A DNA stretch of 64,000 bases from Streptomyces poonensis (GCF_014650915.1 NZ_BMVW01000002.1:124001-188000); one strand, 5' to 3'. Positions 38,516-47,473 are shown, numbered from the stretch's first letter. Notes: a model not told the origin generated them from the letters alone. Translations and numbers: made by a program.

Positions 38516-41203
38516 CTACCGGACCACGCCGCAGCTCTTGCCGCCGAGCGTGAAGGCCTGCGGATCGGACGGCGAGCCGCTCGCCGTGCCGTTGAAGCCG
38601 AAGTTCACCGTGGCGCCGGGCGCGATGGTGGTGTTCCAGCTCTCCGGCCGTGCGACCACGTCCCGCCCGGTCTGGGTGACCTTGGCGCTCCAGGCCTGGG
38701 TGATGCGCTGGTCGTCCGCGAAGGACCACTTCAGCTCCCAGGGGCTGATCGCGGTCTCACCGGTGTTCTTCAGCGTGACCTGCGAGGTGAAGCCGCTGTT
38801 CCAGCGGTACGAGTGGTAGGTGACCTCGCACACCTCGCCGCCGCCGGGGTTCCCACCGCCCGGCTCCCCGCCGCCGAGGTCGTCCAGGTACGACGCGACC
38901 CAGGCCAGCGGGGCGTTCCAGTTGATGGTGATCTCGTTCGTCGCCCAGGACTCGATGTCGTCGATGTAGCACATCGCGGGGGCGCAGCCCTTGAGCTTGT
39001 CCTGGGCCACCGGGTCCTCGATGCCGACGTTCGGGCCGCCCGCGACGGAGCCGGGCGCCGGGTTCGGCAGCGAGGCGTCGAGCTGGTGCGCCCAGAAGCG
39101 GTGGTGCTGGTTGCGGGAGTCCCGCTCGCCGTAGCCCGTGATGTAGGACTGGTTGAGCGGGTTGCGGCCGAGCAGGTACTCCATGCCGTGCAGCACCGCG
39201 TCCCGGTAGCCGGTCTCACCGGTCAGGTCGTGGGCCGTGGCGAGGACGACCATGTTGTTGAGGACCTGACTGTTGGAGCCCCAGACATAGGCGTCGTCCT
39301 CCGGGGCGTACGGCACTCCGTAGGCCGAGTTGCGGGAGTCCGCCGCATAGCCGTCGGCCGCCTCCAGCACCATCGCGCGGACCGAGGAGAGCTGGCTGCC
39401 GGTGAGCTTGCTGGGCACGGTGGCCAGGCTCAGCGCGCCCAGCCCGCCCACGGAGCCCCAGGACAGCCCGCCGCGGGGGAAGACCGCGTCGGTGTCACCC
39501 TGCAGCGGGGACTCCAGCACCGCCTGGCGGAAGGTGTCCTCGCCCGTGGTCACGAACAGCTCGGCCGCCGCCCAGTAGAACTCGTCGCGCACATCGGTGT
39601 CGGGGTAGGCGCCGCCGCCCACGCCGTCGTTCGGGTCGGCCAGCACGTCCGGGTGTGCCTTGGCGGCCGCCCAGGCGCTGCGGGCCGTCTTCAGGCACTT
39701 GGCGGCGAACTCCGCGTCGTACGGCTTGAACAGCCGGGCGCACTGGGCGGCGGTGGCCGCGACATTGAGGGTCGCCGCCGTGGTCGGCGGGTGCAGTTCG
39801 CGGGGCTGCGGGTCCGCGGACGGGAGCAGCGGCAGCCCGGTCCAGGCGCGGTCATGGATCTTGTGGTGCACCATGCCGGCCAGCGGCTCGCCCTCGGGCA
39901 CCTGCATCCGCATCAGGAAGTCCATCTGCCAGCGGGCTTCGTCGAGGATGTCGGGGATGCTGTTGCCGCGCTCGGGGACGCGGAGCTTGCCGTCGCCGAG
40001 GGCGGTGCCGTCCGCGCCGTCGGTGTGCAGGGTGCGCTCGTAGGTGGCCATCACCTGGGCGACGGAGATACCGCCGTTGACGACGTACTTGCCGTGGTCG
40101 CCCGCGTCGTACCAGCCGCCGGAGACGTCGAGCCGGTAGTCGCAGTCGCCCGCCTGGCACGGCACGTCGGTGTCGCCCTGGTTGGGCGCCACGCCGATGT
40201 GCCCGGCCGGGCGCGCGTACTCCTCGCCGACGAGGTCCCCGTCGATCTCGATGCCGCTGCGGTTGTGGTAGAAGTACGCGAGCGAGTCGCTGCGCAGGTC
40301 GGAGTAGAGGTCGTCACCGATGGTGAACGGCTCGCTGGTCTCCTCACCGATGCTGACGGTGTAGCCGTCACCGGCCTTCGTGACCGCGCTGAAGTCGAAG
40401 GTGTGGACGTTCTGCCGGGAGGTGGAGTCGACGCCCGCCGGGCTGGTCCTCCCCCGCGCCCGCTCCGTGCCGTCGCCGTCCTTCAGCACCCAGGTCTGGG
40501 GCTCGGTGCTCTCGGTGACGAAGGTTCCGGTCTTGGGCCCGTCGGTGAGGTATCCGACCTGGTTCACACGCACCGGTGAGCCGGTGTCCGGCTCGTAGAC
40601 GGGCGGCTCCGCGCCGCCGGTCAGCGAGACGTCGTCCACGCAGAAGGTGTACGCCCCCTCACCGCCGCCCACCTGGAAGGCGAGCTGGGCCGCGGTGTGG
40701 TCGGCCCCGGCGGTGAAGACGTGCTCGAAGGTCTCCGCCGTCGTCCCGACCGGGTCGGCCGCGTTCAGCTCGGCGGTGTACGGCTCGGTGGCCATCTGCA
40801 CGTTGGCGCGGATGGTGAGCGGGGTGGTGGAGGTGGCGGTGTAGCGCAGGGTGTAGCTCTCGCCCGTGGTCAGGGGCAGGCCGTTCTGGCCGAGGATGGC
40901 GTCCCAGGGGTTGGCCGTACCGGCGGGGACATCGGCGCACAGGCGTCCGTCGACGACGGCGCCCGGGGAGTTCTCGGTCCACCACCAGCCGGTGGTGCCG
41001 GCCGAGAAGTCGCCGTTGGAGACGAGTTCGGGTCCGTCCGCCGCGCGGGCCTCGGCGGCGGTGGCGGTGGCGGACCCTGCTATGGCGCCGCCCAGCAGTC
41101 CGGCCACGGCGACGGTGGCGAGCACCGCGTGTCTGCGGCGGCGCGTTCGTCCGCGCCGGGCCGGCGCGGGCAGCGGGGATCGGGGGGATGGAAGGTGGGG
41201 CAC
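38516..41203 (-). CDS. Secreted modular GH9 cellulase (CBM4, Ig, GH9, CBM2)
   Basis: 895 residues. Signal peptide with twin Arg-rich start and hydrophobic VLATVAVAGLLGGAIAGSATATA. Domains in order: CBM4/9 (about 58-195), CelD-type immunoglobulin domain (about 208-295), GH9 catalytic barrel (about 310-780), Gly/Pro linker and CBM2 (about 795-895, Cys near both ends). The GH9 nucleophile motif SGGWYDAGDHGKY and the acid Glu in NEITINWNAPLAW are intact. Secreted endo/exo-glucanase of cellulose breakdown. A perfect CebR-type operator lies 70 bp upstream, so repression until cellobiose enters is predicted. Confidence 0.95.
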   Translation of the reverse strand: MPHLPSPRSPLPAPARRGRTRRRRHAVLATVAVAGLLGGAIAGSATATAAEARAADGPELVSNGDFSAGTTGWWWTENSPGAVVDGRLCADVPAGTANPWDAILGQNGLPLTTGESYTLRYTATSTTPLTIRANVQMATEPYTAELNAADPVGTTAETFEHVFTAGADHTAAQLAFQVGGGEGAYTFCVDDVSLTGGAEPPVYEPDTGSPVRVNQVGYLTDGPKTGTFVTESTEPQTWVLKDGDGTERARGRTSPAGVDSTSRQNVHTFDFSAVTKAGDGYTVSIGEETSEPFTIGDDLYSDLRSDSLAYFYHNRSGIEIDGDLVGEEYARPAGHIGVAPNQGDTDVPCQAGDCDYRLDVSGGWYDAGDHGKYVVNGGISVAQVMATYERTLHTDGADGTALGDGKLRVPERGNSIPDILDEARWQMDFLMRMQVPEGEPLAGMVHHKIHDRAWTGLPLLPSADPQPRELHPPTTAATLNVAATAAQCARLFKPYDAEFAAKCLKTARSAWAAAKAHPDVLADPNDGVGGGAYPDTDVRDEFYWAAAELFVTTGEDTFRQAVLESPLQGDTDAVFPRGGLSWGSVGGLGALSLATVPSKLTGSQLSSVRAMVLEAADGYAADSRNSAYGVPYAPEDDAYVWGSNSQVLNNMVVLATAHDLTGETGYRDAVLHGMEYLLGRNPLNQSYITGYGERDSRNQHHRFWAHQLDASLPNPAPGSVAGGPNVGIEDPVAQDKLKGCAPAMCYIDDIESWATNEITINWNAPLAWVASYLDDLGGGEPGGGNPGGGEVCEVTYHSYRWNSGFTSQVTLKNTGETAISPWELKWSFADDQRITQAWSAKVTQTGRDVVARPESWNTTIAPGATVNFGFNGTASGSPSDPQAFTLGGKSCGVVR

Positions 41204-41257
41204 GGCTCAGTGTCCTTCCGCACGGGAGGGGCGGGAGTGGTGACAGTGATGACAAGT

Positions 41258-41271
41258 GTCGAACGTTCGAC
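41258..41271. promoter_or_regulatory. Second palindrome beside CebR site
   Basis: Perfect 14-bp palindrome GTCGAACGTTCGAC, separated by 2 bp from the CebR-type box. No regulator assigned. Confidence 0.5.
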
Positions 41272-41273
41272 TT

Positions 41274-41287
41274 TGGGAGCGCTCCCA
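41274..41287. promoter_or_regulatory. CebR-type operator
   Basis: TGGGAGCGCTCCCA, a perfect 14-bp palindrome equal to the cellobiose-responsive LacI-family CebR box of Streptomyces. It lies 70 bp upstream of the cellulase ATG. Confidence 0.9.
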
Positions 41288-41708
41288 CGGCATCGTGGTG
41301 CCGCCCGGGGCCCCCGTCAAGATGTCGTCACCGTCGGAGGCCGATGGATTGAGCACCACGACTGTGCCCGCTGTGAGCAAAACCCGCTCATCTACAACTT
41401 CCGCCACCGTCACGGCCTGGCTCCCGAAGCCGGCCACGGCTCCCGCTCGCAGACGGTCAGAAACGCGGCACGCGCAGGGTCGACCCCGCCGACGCCCCGG
41501 CCCGTGCCCACGCGCCCGGTATGGCCGCGTGTGGCTGACTCGAGGATCTCGGCACCCCGCGCGGGCCGGTGCCGGTGCCGGTGAGGTGTCGCCGCAGGCC
41601 GCACGGTCCTCGCCGCGGCGGGGCGGTCACGGTAAAGCGGTTGCCCGCGGGCAGGAAGCTGACGATCATCACCGGGGTCCGGTGAACATCTTCTGCGTGG
41701 GAGCTGCG

Positions 41709-42797
41709 GTGGCGATCGTGACGAGGGCTGACGGATGCGATCCGGCTCGTCTGGAGGAAGCGGTCACCGAGGTGGCGGCGGAGAAGGGGTTCTCCGGCAC
41801 GGTCCGTGTCACGCGGCGGGGAGAGCCCGTGCTCGCCCGCGCGTTCGGGATGGCGTCACGGCGGTGGTCCGTACCGAACTCGTGCGACACGCGCTTCCGG
41901 GTGGCGTCGGTCTCCAAGACGTTCACAGCGGTGGCCGTCCTGCAGCTCGTCGAGCGGAAGCAGGTCCGCCTGGACGACGCGCTGGTGGACTTCGTGAAGG
42001 ACCACATGCCCCGGCTCGATCCGCGTGTCACGGTCCGTCACGCCCTGACGATGACGGCGGGCATCGGGGACTGGTTCGAGGAGGGCAGCGACGACTGGGC
42101 GGCCGAATGGGCCGCCCTCACTTCCTCCCACCCGCTCTACCTGCTGCGGAGCAACAAGGACTACCTGCCGCTGTTCACCGGCAAGCAGTCCCACTTTCCT
42201 CCCGGCGAACGTCATCTCTACAACGGCGCCGGGTACATCCTGCTCGGCCTGCTCATCGAATCGGTGACCGGCCGCTCGTACGAGGAGGTCGTCGCCGAGG
42301 ACGTCTTCGCCCGTGCCGGAATGGGCACGGCGGGCTTCTGGGCCCTGGACGACCTGGGGCCGGACATCGCCGAGGGATACCTCACCCCCGCAGACAGCCC
42401 CACCCCGTACCGGACCAACCACTACGCCACCACTCCCGCTGCCGCCGCCGACGGAGGGGCCGTCTGTGCCGCCGCCGACCTGACGGCTTTCGCCGACGCA
42501 CTGCGCGGCGGGCGGCTGCTGAACGAGGAGACCACCCGCCTGGCGCTCACCCCGCAGGTCGACGAGCGCGAGGAGAAGGTCCGCGGCTACCGCTGGATGT
42601 ACGGCTTCGGCCTCACCCACATCCTCGACGACGAAGGGACCGTCGTCCGCTGGGGCCACACGGGCGAGGAGGACGGTGTCAGTGCCCGCCTCTACCACTA
42701 CCCGCGGCACGGTCTGGACGTCGCCGTCCTCGGCAACATCAGCTGGTGCGCCGGCGACATGGGGTGGGCGGTTCACGACGCCGTCGAGGGCGCCTGA
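41709..42797 (+). CDS. Serine hydrolase, class C beta-lactamase fold
   Basis: 362 residues. SxxK is SVSK (Ser67, Lys70); the tyrosine motif is YNG in LYNGAGYILLG, and the third motif is HTG (WGHTGEED) instead of KTG. This set is typical of esterase/D-aminopeptidase-like members rather than true beta-lactamases. No signal peptide is visible, so it is probably cytoplasmic. GTG 41709 has GGGAG 5 nt upstream; GTG 41682 would add nine residues. Confidence 0.85.
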   Translation: MAIVTRADGCDPARLEEAVTEVAAEKGFSGTVRVTRRGEPVLARAFGMASRRWSVPNSCDTRFRVASVSKTFTAVAVLQLVERKQVRLDDALVDFVKDHMPRLDPRVTVRHALTMTAGIGDWFEEGSDDWAAEWAALTSSHPLYLLRSNKDYLPLFTGKQSHFPPGERHLYNGAGYILLGLLIESVTGRSYEEVVAEDVFARAGMGTAGFWALDDLGPDIAEGYLTPADSPTPYRTNHYATTPAAAADGGAVCAAADLTAFADALRGGRLLNEETTRLALTPQVDEREEKVRGYRWMYGFGLTHILDDEGTVVRWGHTGEEDGVSARLYHYPRHGLDVAVLGNISWCAGDMGWAVHDAVEGA

Positions 42798-42930
42798 GAG
42801 CCTGGGCGGACCCGATGGGCTCGGCGGGCCCGGCGGGCTCGGCGGACCTGCCAGGTGAGCAGAACGCGAATGCCCGCCGGGCAGGTGAGCGGGAGCCAGT
42901 GCCAGCCAGTGACCGCCGGCCGAGCGAACA

Positions 42931-42966
42931 GGACGCGCCCCGCCGTACGTCTCGCGGGGCGCGTCC
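42931..42966. terminator. Bidirectional terminator hairpin
   Basis: Perfect 13-bp stem (42931-42943 with 42954-42966), 10-nt loop, between the convergent hydrolase and CitMHS transporter genes. Confidence 0.75.
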
Positions 42967-43006
42967 GCCGCTGCATGCCGTAGGGCGGGGGTTTCCGCCC
43001 GGCGGC

Positions 43007-44302
43007 TCAGGTGACGCTGATGGCGCCGGTGACGACGGCGAACAGGATGTAGGCGGCGGAGACGAGGATGCCCCAGCGCAGGGCGTGCTTCTGGAAGTCG
43101 CCGAGTTCGGTCCTGACCAGGCCGAGGAGGACCCAGAGGGGCGCGCTGGTGGGGCCCATCGAGTGGAGGATCTGGCCGATGGCGCCGGCCCGGGCGATCT
43201 CGTTGGCGTCGATGCCGTAATGGGCGGCCGATTCGGCGAGGACGGGGACGACGCCGAACCAGTAGCCGTCGTTGGACATGAAGAAGCCGAGCGGCAGGGC
43301 GAGGACGGCGGTGAACAACGGGATGAGGTTGCCCATGGAGTCGGGGACGATCGCGAGGGCGGCGTCCGCCATGGCCTTGATCATGCCGGAGTCGGTCATG
43401 ATGCCGGTGAAGACGCCGGCGGCGAGGACGAGGATCACGACGGGCACCGCGTTGGCGGCCTGGCGCTTGATGAGGTCCTGCTGATCGCCGATGCTGCGGA
43501 CGTTGACGAGCAGGGCGATGACGAACGCGACCATGAACAGCACCAGGAGGTCGGCGACCTCCAGGATGAGCAGCACCATCAGCAACAGGGTGAGGCCGGC
43601 GTTGAACCACATGCGCCAGTCCGCCTTCACCGGTTCGAACGCCTCGCCGGAGGCGATCTCCAGCTTGTAGGCGGCGAGCTTCTCGGCGTCGATCTTGTGG
43701 CGTTCCCGCAGGCCGAGCCAGTACGCGACGGCGATGATGGCCAGGCTGGTGAGGGCCATGGGACCGATCATGTGGACGAAGTAGTCACCGGCGTTCAGGT
43801 GCAGCACGCTGATGCCGCGGGTGGCGGCACCGCCCCAGGGGGTGGTGCCGGAGATGGTGCCCAGTGCCATGGTGGCGAGGGTGGCGAGGATGAGGGGATT
43901 CATGCCCAGGCGCCGGTAGATGGGCAGGAACGCCGAACAGATGATCATGTAGCTGGTGGTGCCGTCGCCGTCGAGGGCCACGCACAGCGCCAGGACCGCG
44001 GTGCCGACGCAGATGCGGACCGGATCGCCTTTGGAGGCGCGGACGATGGCCTGGCAGACCGGCTCGAAGAGCTTGGCCTCCATCATGAGGCCGAAGTAGA
44101 GGACGGCGAACAGCAGAAGCGCGGCGGTGGGCGCGACGGTGTCCAGGCCGTTCATGATCATGTCGCCGAGCTCGGCTCCTTCGCCCGCGACGAGGGCGGC
44201 GGCGATCGGCGTGAGCATGATGGCGGTGAACGCGGAGAGGTACTTCCGCATCACGAGCAGCATGAAGCTGCCCAGGGTGGCGAAGCCGAGGACGGCGAGC
44301 AT
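43007..44302 (-). CDS. CitMHS-family organic acid transporter
   Basis: 431 residues, about 11-12 membrane helices. It matches the citrate-Mg2+:H+ (CitM/CitH) family: opening LGFATLGSFMLLVMRKYLSAF, internal DGDGTTSYMIICSAFLPIYRRL, and the end TSAPLWVLLGLVRTELGDFQKHALRWG. The family carries di- and tricarboxylates with a metal or proton; here the neighbours suggest a sugar acid. AAGGAG precedes ATG 44302. It is divergent from the FadR regulator, with a CCGGT-N2-ACCGG palindrome between. Confidence 0.9.
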   Translation of the reverse strand: MLAVLGFATLGSFMLLVMRKYLSAFTAIMLTPIAAALVAGEGAELGDMIMNGLDTVAPTAALLLFAVLYFGLMMEAKLFEPVCQAIVRASKGDPVRICVGTAVLALCVALDGDGTTSYMIICSAFLPIYRRLGMNPLILATLATMALGTISGTTPWGGAATRGISVLHLNAGDYFVHMIGPMALTSLAIIAVAYWLGLRERHKIDAEKLAAYKLEIASGEAFEPVKADWRMWFNAGLTLLLMVLLILEVADLLVLFMVAFVIALLVNVRSIGDQQDLIKRQAANAVPVVILVLAAGVFTGIMTDSGMIKAMADAALAIVPDSMGNLIPLFTAVLALPLGFFMSNDGYWFGVVPVLAESAAHYGIDANEIARAGAIGQILHSMGPTSAPLWVLLGLVRTELGDFQKHALRWGILVSAAYILFAVVTGAISVT

Positions 44303-44676
44303 CGTTGCTCCTTGGGGCAGGGCTGAAGAGCCGCTGTTGGTCGGGCGGCGGAGGGGACTTCGCTGCTCAGTGCGTGGCGGGCCGGGCGGCGTCCGGCAGC
44401 GGTGGTGGCGCCGTGCTCGGCTCGAGCAGCGGGGCGGTCATGGTGCGTGCGGCTCCTGTGGGTGCGTGCCCGCCCGGCGCTGGGCGTGGCGAAGCCCGGT
44501 GAACGCGGCGGACGGCGAGGGTGCGCCTGACGAGGCGAGGGCTTCCCGGGCGGCTGTGGAGATCGAGGAAGACCCATCACCGGCGTTCCGGACAACCGGT
44601 TAACCGGATTGCCGGTAGGTAACTAGAATCCTGCTGTCGCGTCAATACCTGCGTCCATACCGAAGTGAGGAATGCG
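44303..44676. other. Intergenic control region, CitMHS / FadR-type regulator
   Basis: 374 bp between divergent genes. The part next to the regulator carries the operator at 44596-44607 and an AT-rich stretch up to 44640. The remainder next to the transporter is G-rich leader with no supported gene. Confidence 0.5.
44596..44607. promoter_or_regulatory. Predicted FadR-type operator, site A
   Basis: Perfect palindrome CCGGTTAACCGG, fits CCGGT-N2-ACCGG; a third half-site CCGGT follows at 44612-44616. It lies between transporter and regulator. The same pattern recurs upstream of the catabolic operon. Confidence 0.65.
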
Positions 44677-45390
44677 ATGGCCGAACTCGCCAGGATCACG
44701 GTCGAGCCACGGGAGCCGCTGGCCGCCGAGGTCTCCCGCCGACTGATCGACTACCTGATGTCCGGCGAGGTGCAGCCCGGCGACCGCATCCCCTCCGAGC
44801 GGCAGCTGACGGAGATGCTCGGGGTGAACCGGCCCACCGTGCGGGAGGCGATCAAGTCGCTCGGCTTCCTCGGGCTGCTGGAGATCCGGCAGTCCAGCGG
44901 GACGTACTTCCGCGGCGCCGACTCGGATGTGCTCTACCGGCTGTTCGAACTGGGGCTCGTCCTGGGCGAGCGGGGGGCCCGGGACATGGTGCAGGCCCGT
45001 GCGGAGCTGGAGGTGGTCGTGGCCGGCCTGGCCGCACAGGCCCGTGACGAGGCCGGGGTCGAGCTGCTGCGCGCCCGCCTGACCGCCATGCGGGAGTGCT
45101 CGGACGAGGAGTTCCCCGAAGCGGACACCGCCTTCCACGCGGCGCTCGGGGAGCTGGCCGACAACGTGGTGCTGCGGGACATGCTCAAGGGCATGCGGGC
45201 GATGATCCAGCGCGGATGGGTGGAGCGCACGGGGTCGGTACGGACCCGCAAGGTGGCCTACGACGACCATGTGCCGATCTTCGAAGCGGTCGCCCGGGGG
45301 GACGCCGAGGCCGCTCGCTCGGCGATGGCCGCCCACATGGAGGGCGCGTCCCGGCGCCTGATGGAGGCACTGGAGCAGCGCGAGGAGTAG
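44677..45390 (+). CDS. FadR subfamily GntR transcriptional regulator
   Basis: 237 residues. Winged helix at residues about 10-75 (EVSRRLIDYLMSGEVQPGDRIPSERQLTEML, NRPTVREAIKSLGFLGLLEI). FCD effector domain at about 85-220 with metal/ligand residues in EADTAFHAALGELADN and AAHMEGASRRL. FCD regulators sense organic acids. ATG 44677 follows GTGAGGAA. It is divergent from the CitMHS transporter and upstream of the catabolic genes, whose control regions share its predicted operator. Confidence 0.92.
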   Translation: MAELARITVEPREPLAAEVSRRLIDYLMSGEVQPGDRIPSERQLTEMLGVNRPTVREAIKSLGFLGLLEIRQSSGTYFRGADSDVLYRLFELGLVLGERGARDMVQARAELEVVVAGLAAQARDEAGVELLRARLTAMRECSDEEFPEADTAFHAALGELADNVVLRDMLKGMRAMIQRGWVERTGSVRTRKVAYDDHVPIFEAVARGDAEAARSAMAAHMEGASRRLMEALEQREE

Positions 45391-45422
45391 TCCGCCTCGC
45401 TCTGGGGCGTTCCACCTGGGTC

Positions 45423-45590
45423 GTACCTCGCCGGGGCGTCCCGCGCAGGCCGTATCTCGCCTGGGCGTCCCGCGCCAGGCCGTATCCCGCCTGGCGGTAT
45501 CCCGCCTGGGCGTCCTGTGCCGGGTCGTCCCGCGCCAGGCGGCCCTACCTCGCCTGGGCGTCCCGCGCCGGGTCGTCCCGCGTCGGGCCG
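45423..45590. repeat. Degenerate ~30-bp tandem repeat
   Basis: Five to six units built on CTCGCCTGGGCGTCCCGCGC followed by CAGGCCGTAT or CGGGTCGTCC. One unit is shortened to about 15 bp. Lies just after the FadR-type gene. Confidence 0.65.
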
Positions 45591-45740
45591 GTGGACCCCG
45601 CGCCGACGGGCCATGGACCGAAGGACCATGAACTGGCACCCTCCGGACCGTCGGCCTCCGGGTCGCCCCCCGGGCCGGCACCCCCCGAACCGGCGACCCC
45701 CGGACCGGGACCCCCGGACCGGCAACCTCCACACCCACAA

Positions 45741-45766
45741 GGTCAACCGGTTGACCGGTTTACCGG
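45741..45766. promoter_or_regulatory. Predicted FadR-type operator cluster, site B
   Basis: A perfect 16-bp palindrome GGTCAACCGGTTGACC (45741-45756) runs into two overlapping CCGGT-N2-ACCGG sites (45747-45758 and 45755-45766). It overlaps the -35 and spacer of the promoter at 45751-45779, so binding should block polymerase. Confidence 0.7.
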
Positions 45767-45779
45767 TTGCTTCTACAGT
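45751..45779 (+). promoter_or_regulatory. Sigma-70-type promoter of the sugar-acid operon
   Basis: TTGACC (45751-45756), 17-nt spacer, TACAGT (45774-45779). Close to the housekeeping consensus at optimal spacing; leads into the operon starting at 45936. Confidence 0.6.
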
Positions 45780-45935
45780 GGCGGCACGGCAGCAGCACGA
45801 AACGCTGCCGTCACCCCATCCGAGCCTGCGAGCCTGCTCACCCTCCGCGTCACGGAGCGTTCCCCGCGCGGACCGCGGCGGGCCGGGATCGGGACCCTTG
45901 CCGGTCCCCGCCTACCGGAAGAGGAAGAAGCCCCG

Positions 45936-46640
45936 GTGATCGAACCCCAACCCCTGGTCGCCATGATCCACGCCGTGCCGGCCGCGGCCCGCACCGCCCA
46001 GGAGGCGTTCGCGCATGAGTTTCCGCAGGCCACGGTCTGGAATGTGCTGGACGACCGGCTGCTGGACGACGCCCGCGCCGTCGGCGGCCTCAGCGACGCG
46101 CTGCGCCGGCGCATGCTCCGCCTCATCGGCCATGTGATCGAGGGCGGCGCCCAGGCGGTGCTGCTGACGTGCTCCTCCTACGGAGAAGTGGTCGACACCG
46201 CCCGCACCCTGTGGGACGTGCCCGTCCTGAAGTCCGACGAGGCGATGTTCCAGGCCGCCCTGGCCGGCCCGTTCGCACGGGTCGCCGTCGTCGCCTCCAC
46301 CGCGCCCGCCGTCCCGGCCGCCGTGGCCCAGCTCGAGGCGCTCGCCCCGGCGGTGCGGGCCGGCCGGCCCGTCGACATCGTCACCGCGCTGAGCGAGAGC
46401 GCGGCCGGTCCGGCCGATGCCGAAGAGACCGCCCGCCACCTGGCGGACGCCCTCCAGGCCGCCGGAGCCGGCGACGCCGACGCGGTGCTGCTCGCCCAGT
46501 ACTCCCTCACCCCGGCCCGCGCGGCCCTGTCCGCCCTGCTGGGCGTGCCCGTCCTGGACGGTGCGGGCGCCGCCGCCCGTGAACTGCGCGGCCTGCTCAC
46601 CCGCGCTCCCGGCCGGGCGGAAGCCGCGGTGACGCCGTGA
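45936..46640 (+). CDS. Asp/Glu racemase-superfamily protein, one Cys
   Basis: 234 residues. It has the superfamily's two-domain look with the first active Cys in VLLTCSSYG near residue 75. At the second position the expected Cys is replaced: VLLAQYSLTPA. That argues against a two-base racemase and for a lyase, decarboxylase or isomerase using one Cys. GTG 45936 has GAGGAAGAAG upstream. First gene of the operon; its stop overlaps the GTG of the next gene (GTGA). Confidence 0.75.
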   Translation: MIEPQPLVAMIHAVPAAARTAQEAFAHEFPQATVWNVLDDRLLDDARAVGGLSDALRRRMLRLIGHVIEGGAQAVLLTCSSYGEVVDTARTLWDVPVLKSDEAMFQAALAGPFARVAVVASTAPAVPAAVAQLEALAPAVRAGRPVDIVTALSESAAGPADAEETARHLADALQAAGAGDADAVLLAQYSLTPARAALSALLGVPVLDGAGAAARELRGLLTRAPGRAEAAVTP

Positions 46641-47473
46641 CCGCGCCCCTGCCCTGGCCGCTCGCCTACACCGTCTCCGGCGACGACTGCCGCACGCCCG
46701 TGCCGCTCGGCTTCGCCGCACCGCTCGCCGAGGCCGTCCGGCAGCTGGCCGAACTCGGCTACGACGGTGTCGAGGTCCAGGTCCGTGAGGTCACCGCGCA
46801 CGACGCGGACGCACTGGTCCGGACCGTCGGGGGAAGCGGCCTGACCGTCCTCGGCATCGCCACCGGACCGGTCGCCGGGCAGGACGGCCTGACGCTGACC
46901 GACCCCTCGCCGGACGTACGCCGTCACGCCCTCGACCGGCTGCTGGGCGCGGCCCGCCTGGCCGGAGCCCTCGGCGTACCGCTGACCCTCGGTCAGACCC
47001 GCGGCAGATTCCTGCCGGGGCTGGAGGACGTGCAACGGGCCTGGGCCACGGGGGCGGTGCGGCGGCTGGCCGAGGAAACGGCCGCCTGCGGCAGCCGACT
47101 GCTGCTGGAGCCGCAGTCACGGGCCAACACCTCCCTGTGGCACACCCCCGAGCAGGCCCTCGCCGTCGTCGAGGCGTTCGACGCCCCGGCCGGACTGGTC
47201 CAGGACACCCACCACCTCGAAGCCGAAGGCATCGACGCCGTGCGGGCCGTCACCGACCACGCCCGCGTGACCGGATGCCTCCAGCTCGCCGCATCCGGCA
47301 CGCGGGGCCCGCTGGAGGCCGGCGACCCCCGGCTGCCCGCCTTGTTGCAGGCCCTGCACCAGGGCGGCTTCACCGGGTGGCTGACGCTGGAACACACCCA
47401 GGACGATGACAGCCGCGAGGCCGCGGCCCGGTCCCGGACCGCCCTCACCCGAGCCGCCGCCACCCTGACGTAG
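46637..47473 (+). CDS. TIM-barrel sugar isomerase/epimerase (AP_endonuc_2 fold)
   Basis: 278 residues. (beta/alpha)8 barrel of the hydroxypyruvate isomerase/xylose isomerase-like group: LAELGYDGVEVQVREV, GVPLTLGQTRGRF, LLLEPQ (metal Glu), LVQDTHHLE (metal Asp/His), LTLEHTQDD (metal Glu). By position it may do the job of OtnI, 2-oxo- to 3-oxo-tetronate isomerisation. GTG start overlapping the previous stop. Confidence 0.75.
   Translation: MTAPLPWPLAYTVSGDDCRTPVPLGFAAPLAEAVRQLAELGYDGVEVQVREVTAHDADALVRTVGGSGLTVLGIATGPVAGQDGLTLTDPSPDVRRHALDRLLGAARLAGALGVPLTLGQTRGRFLPGLEDVQRAWATGAVRRLAEETAACGSRLLLEPQSRANTSLWHTPEQALAVVEAFDAPAGLVQDTHHLEAEGIDAVRAVTDHARVTGCLQLAASGTRGPLEAGDPRLPALLQALHQGGFTGWLTLEHTQDDDSREAAARSRTALTRAAATLT

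Larger units (their letters stand above)
41204..41708. other. Intergenic control region, cellulase / serine hydrolase
   Basis: About 500 bp between divergent genes. It holds two adjacent 14-bp palindromes at 41258-41287 near the cellulase. The rest, 41290-41680, has mixed composition and several open frames without start or domain; I see no gene there. In-frame GTG 41682 is an alternative start for the hydrolase. Confidence 0.5.
45391..45935. other. Repeat-rich intergenic region before catabolic operon
   Basis: 545 bp. 45423-45590 is a degenerate tandem repeat of about 30 bp (core GCCTGGGCGTCCCGCGCC). 45640-45735 is a C-rich stretch with ACCCCC/GGACCGG units. 45741-45779 holds the operator cluster and promoter. 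The 156 nt from there to GTG 45936 are leader. No gene is supported. Confidence 0.6.

Noticed and set aside
41709-42797. True class C beta-lactamase (resistance gene)
   Set aside because: No signal peptide, HTG in place of KTG and a YNG motif; a cytoplasmic esterase/peptidase is more likely.
45423-45590. CRISPR-like array
   Set aside because: About 30-bp units directly adjoin each other and are degenerate, with no spacers and no cas genes.
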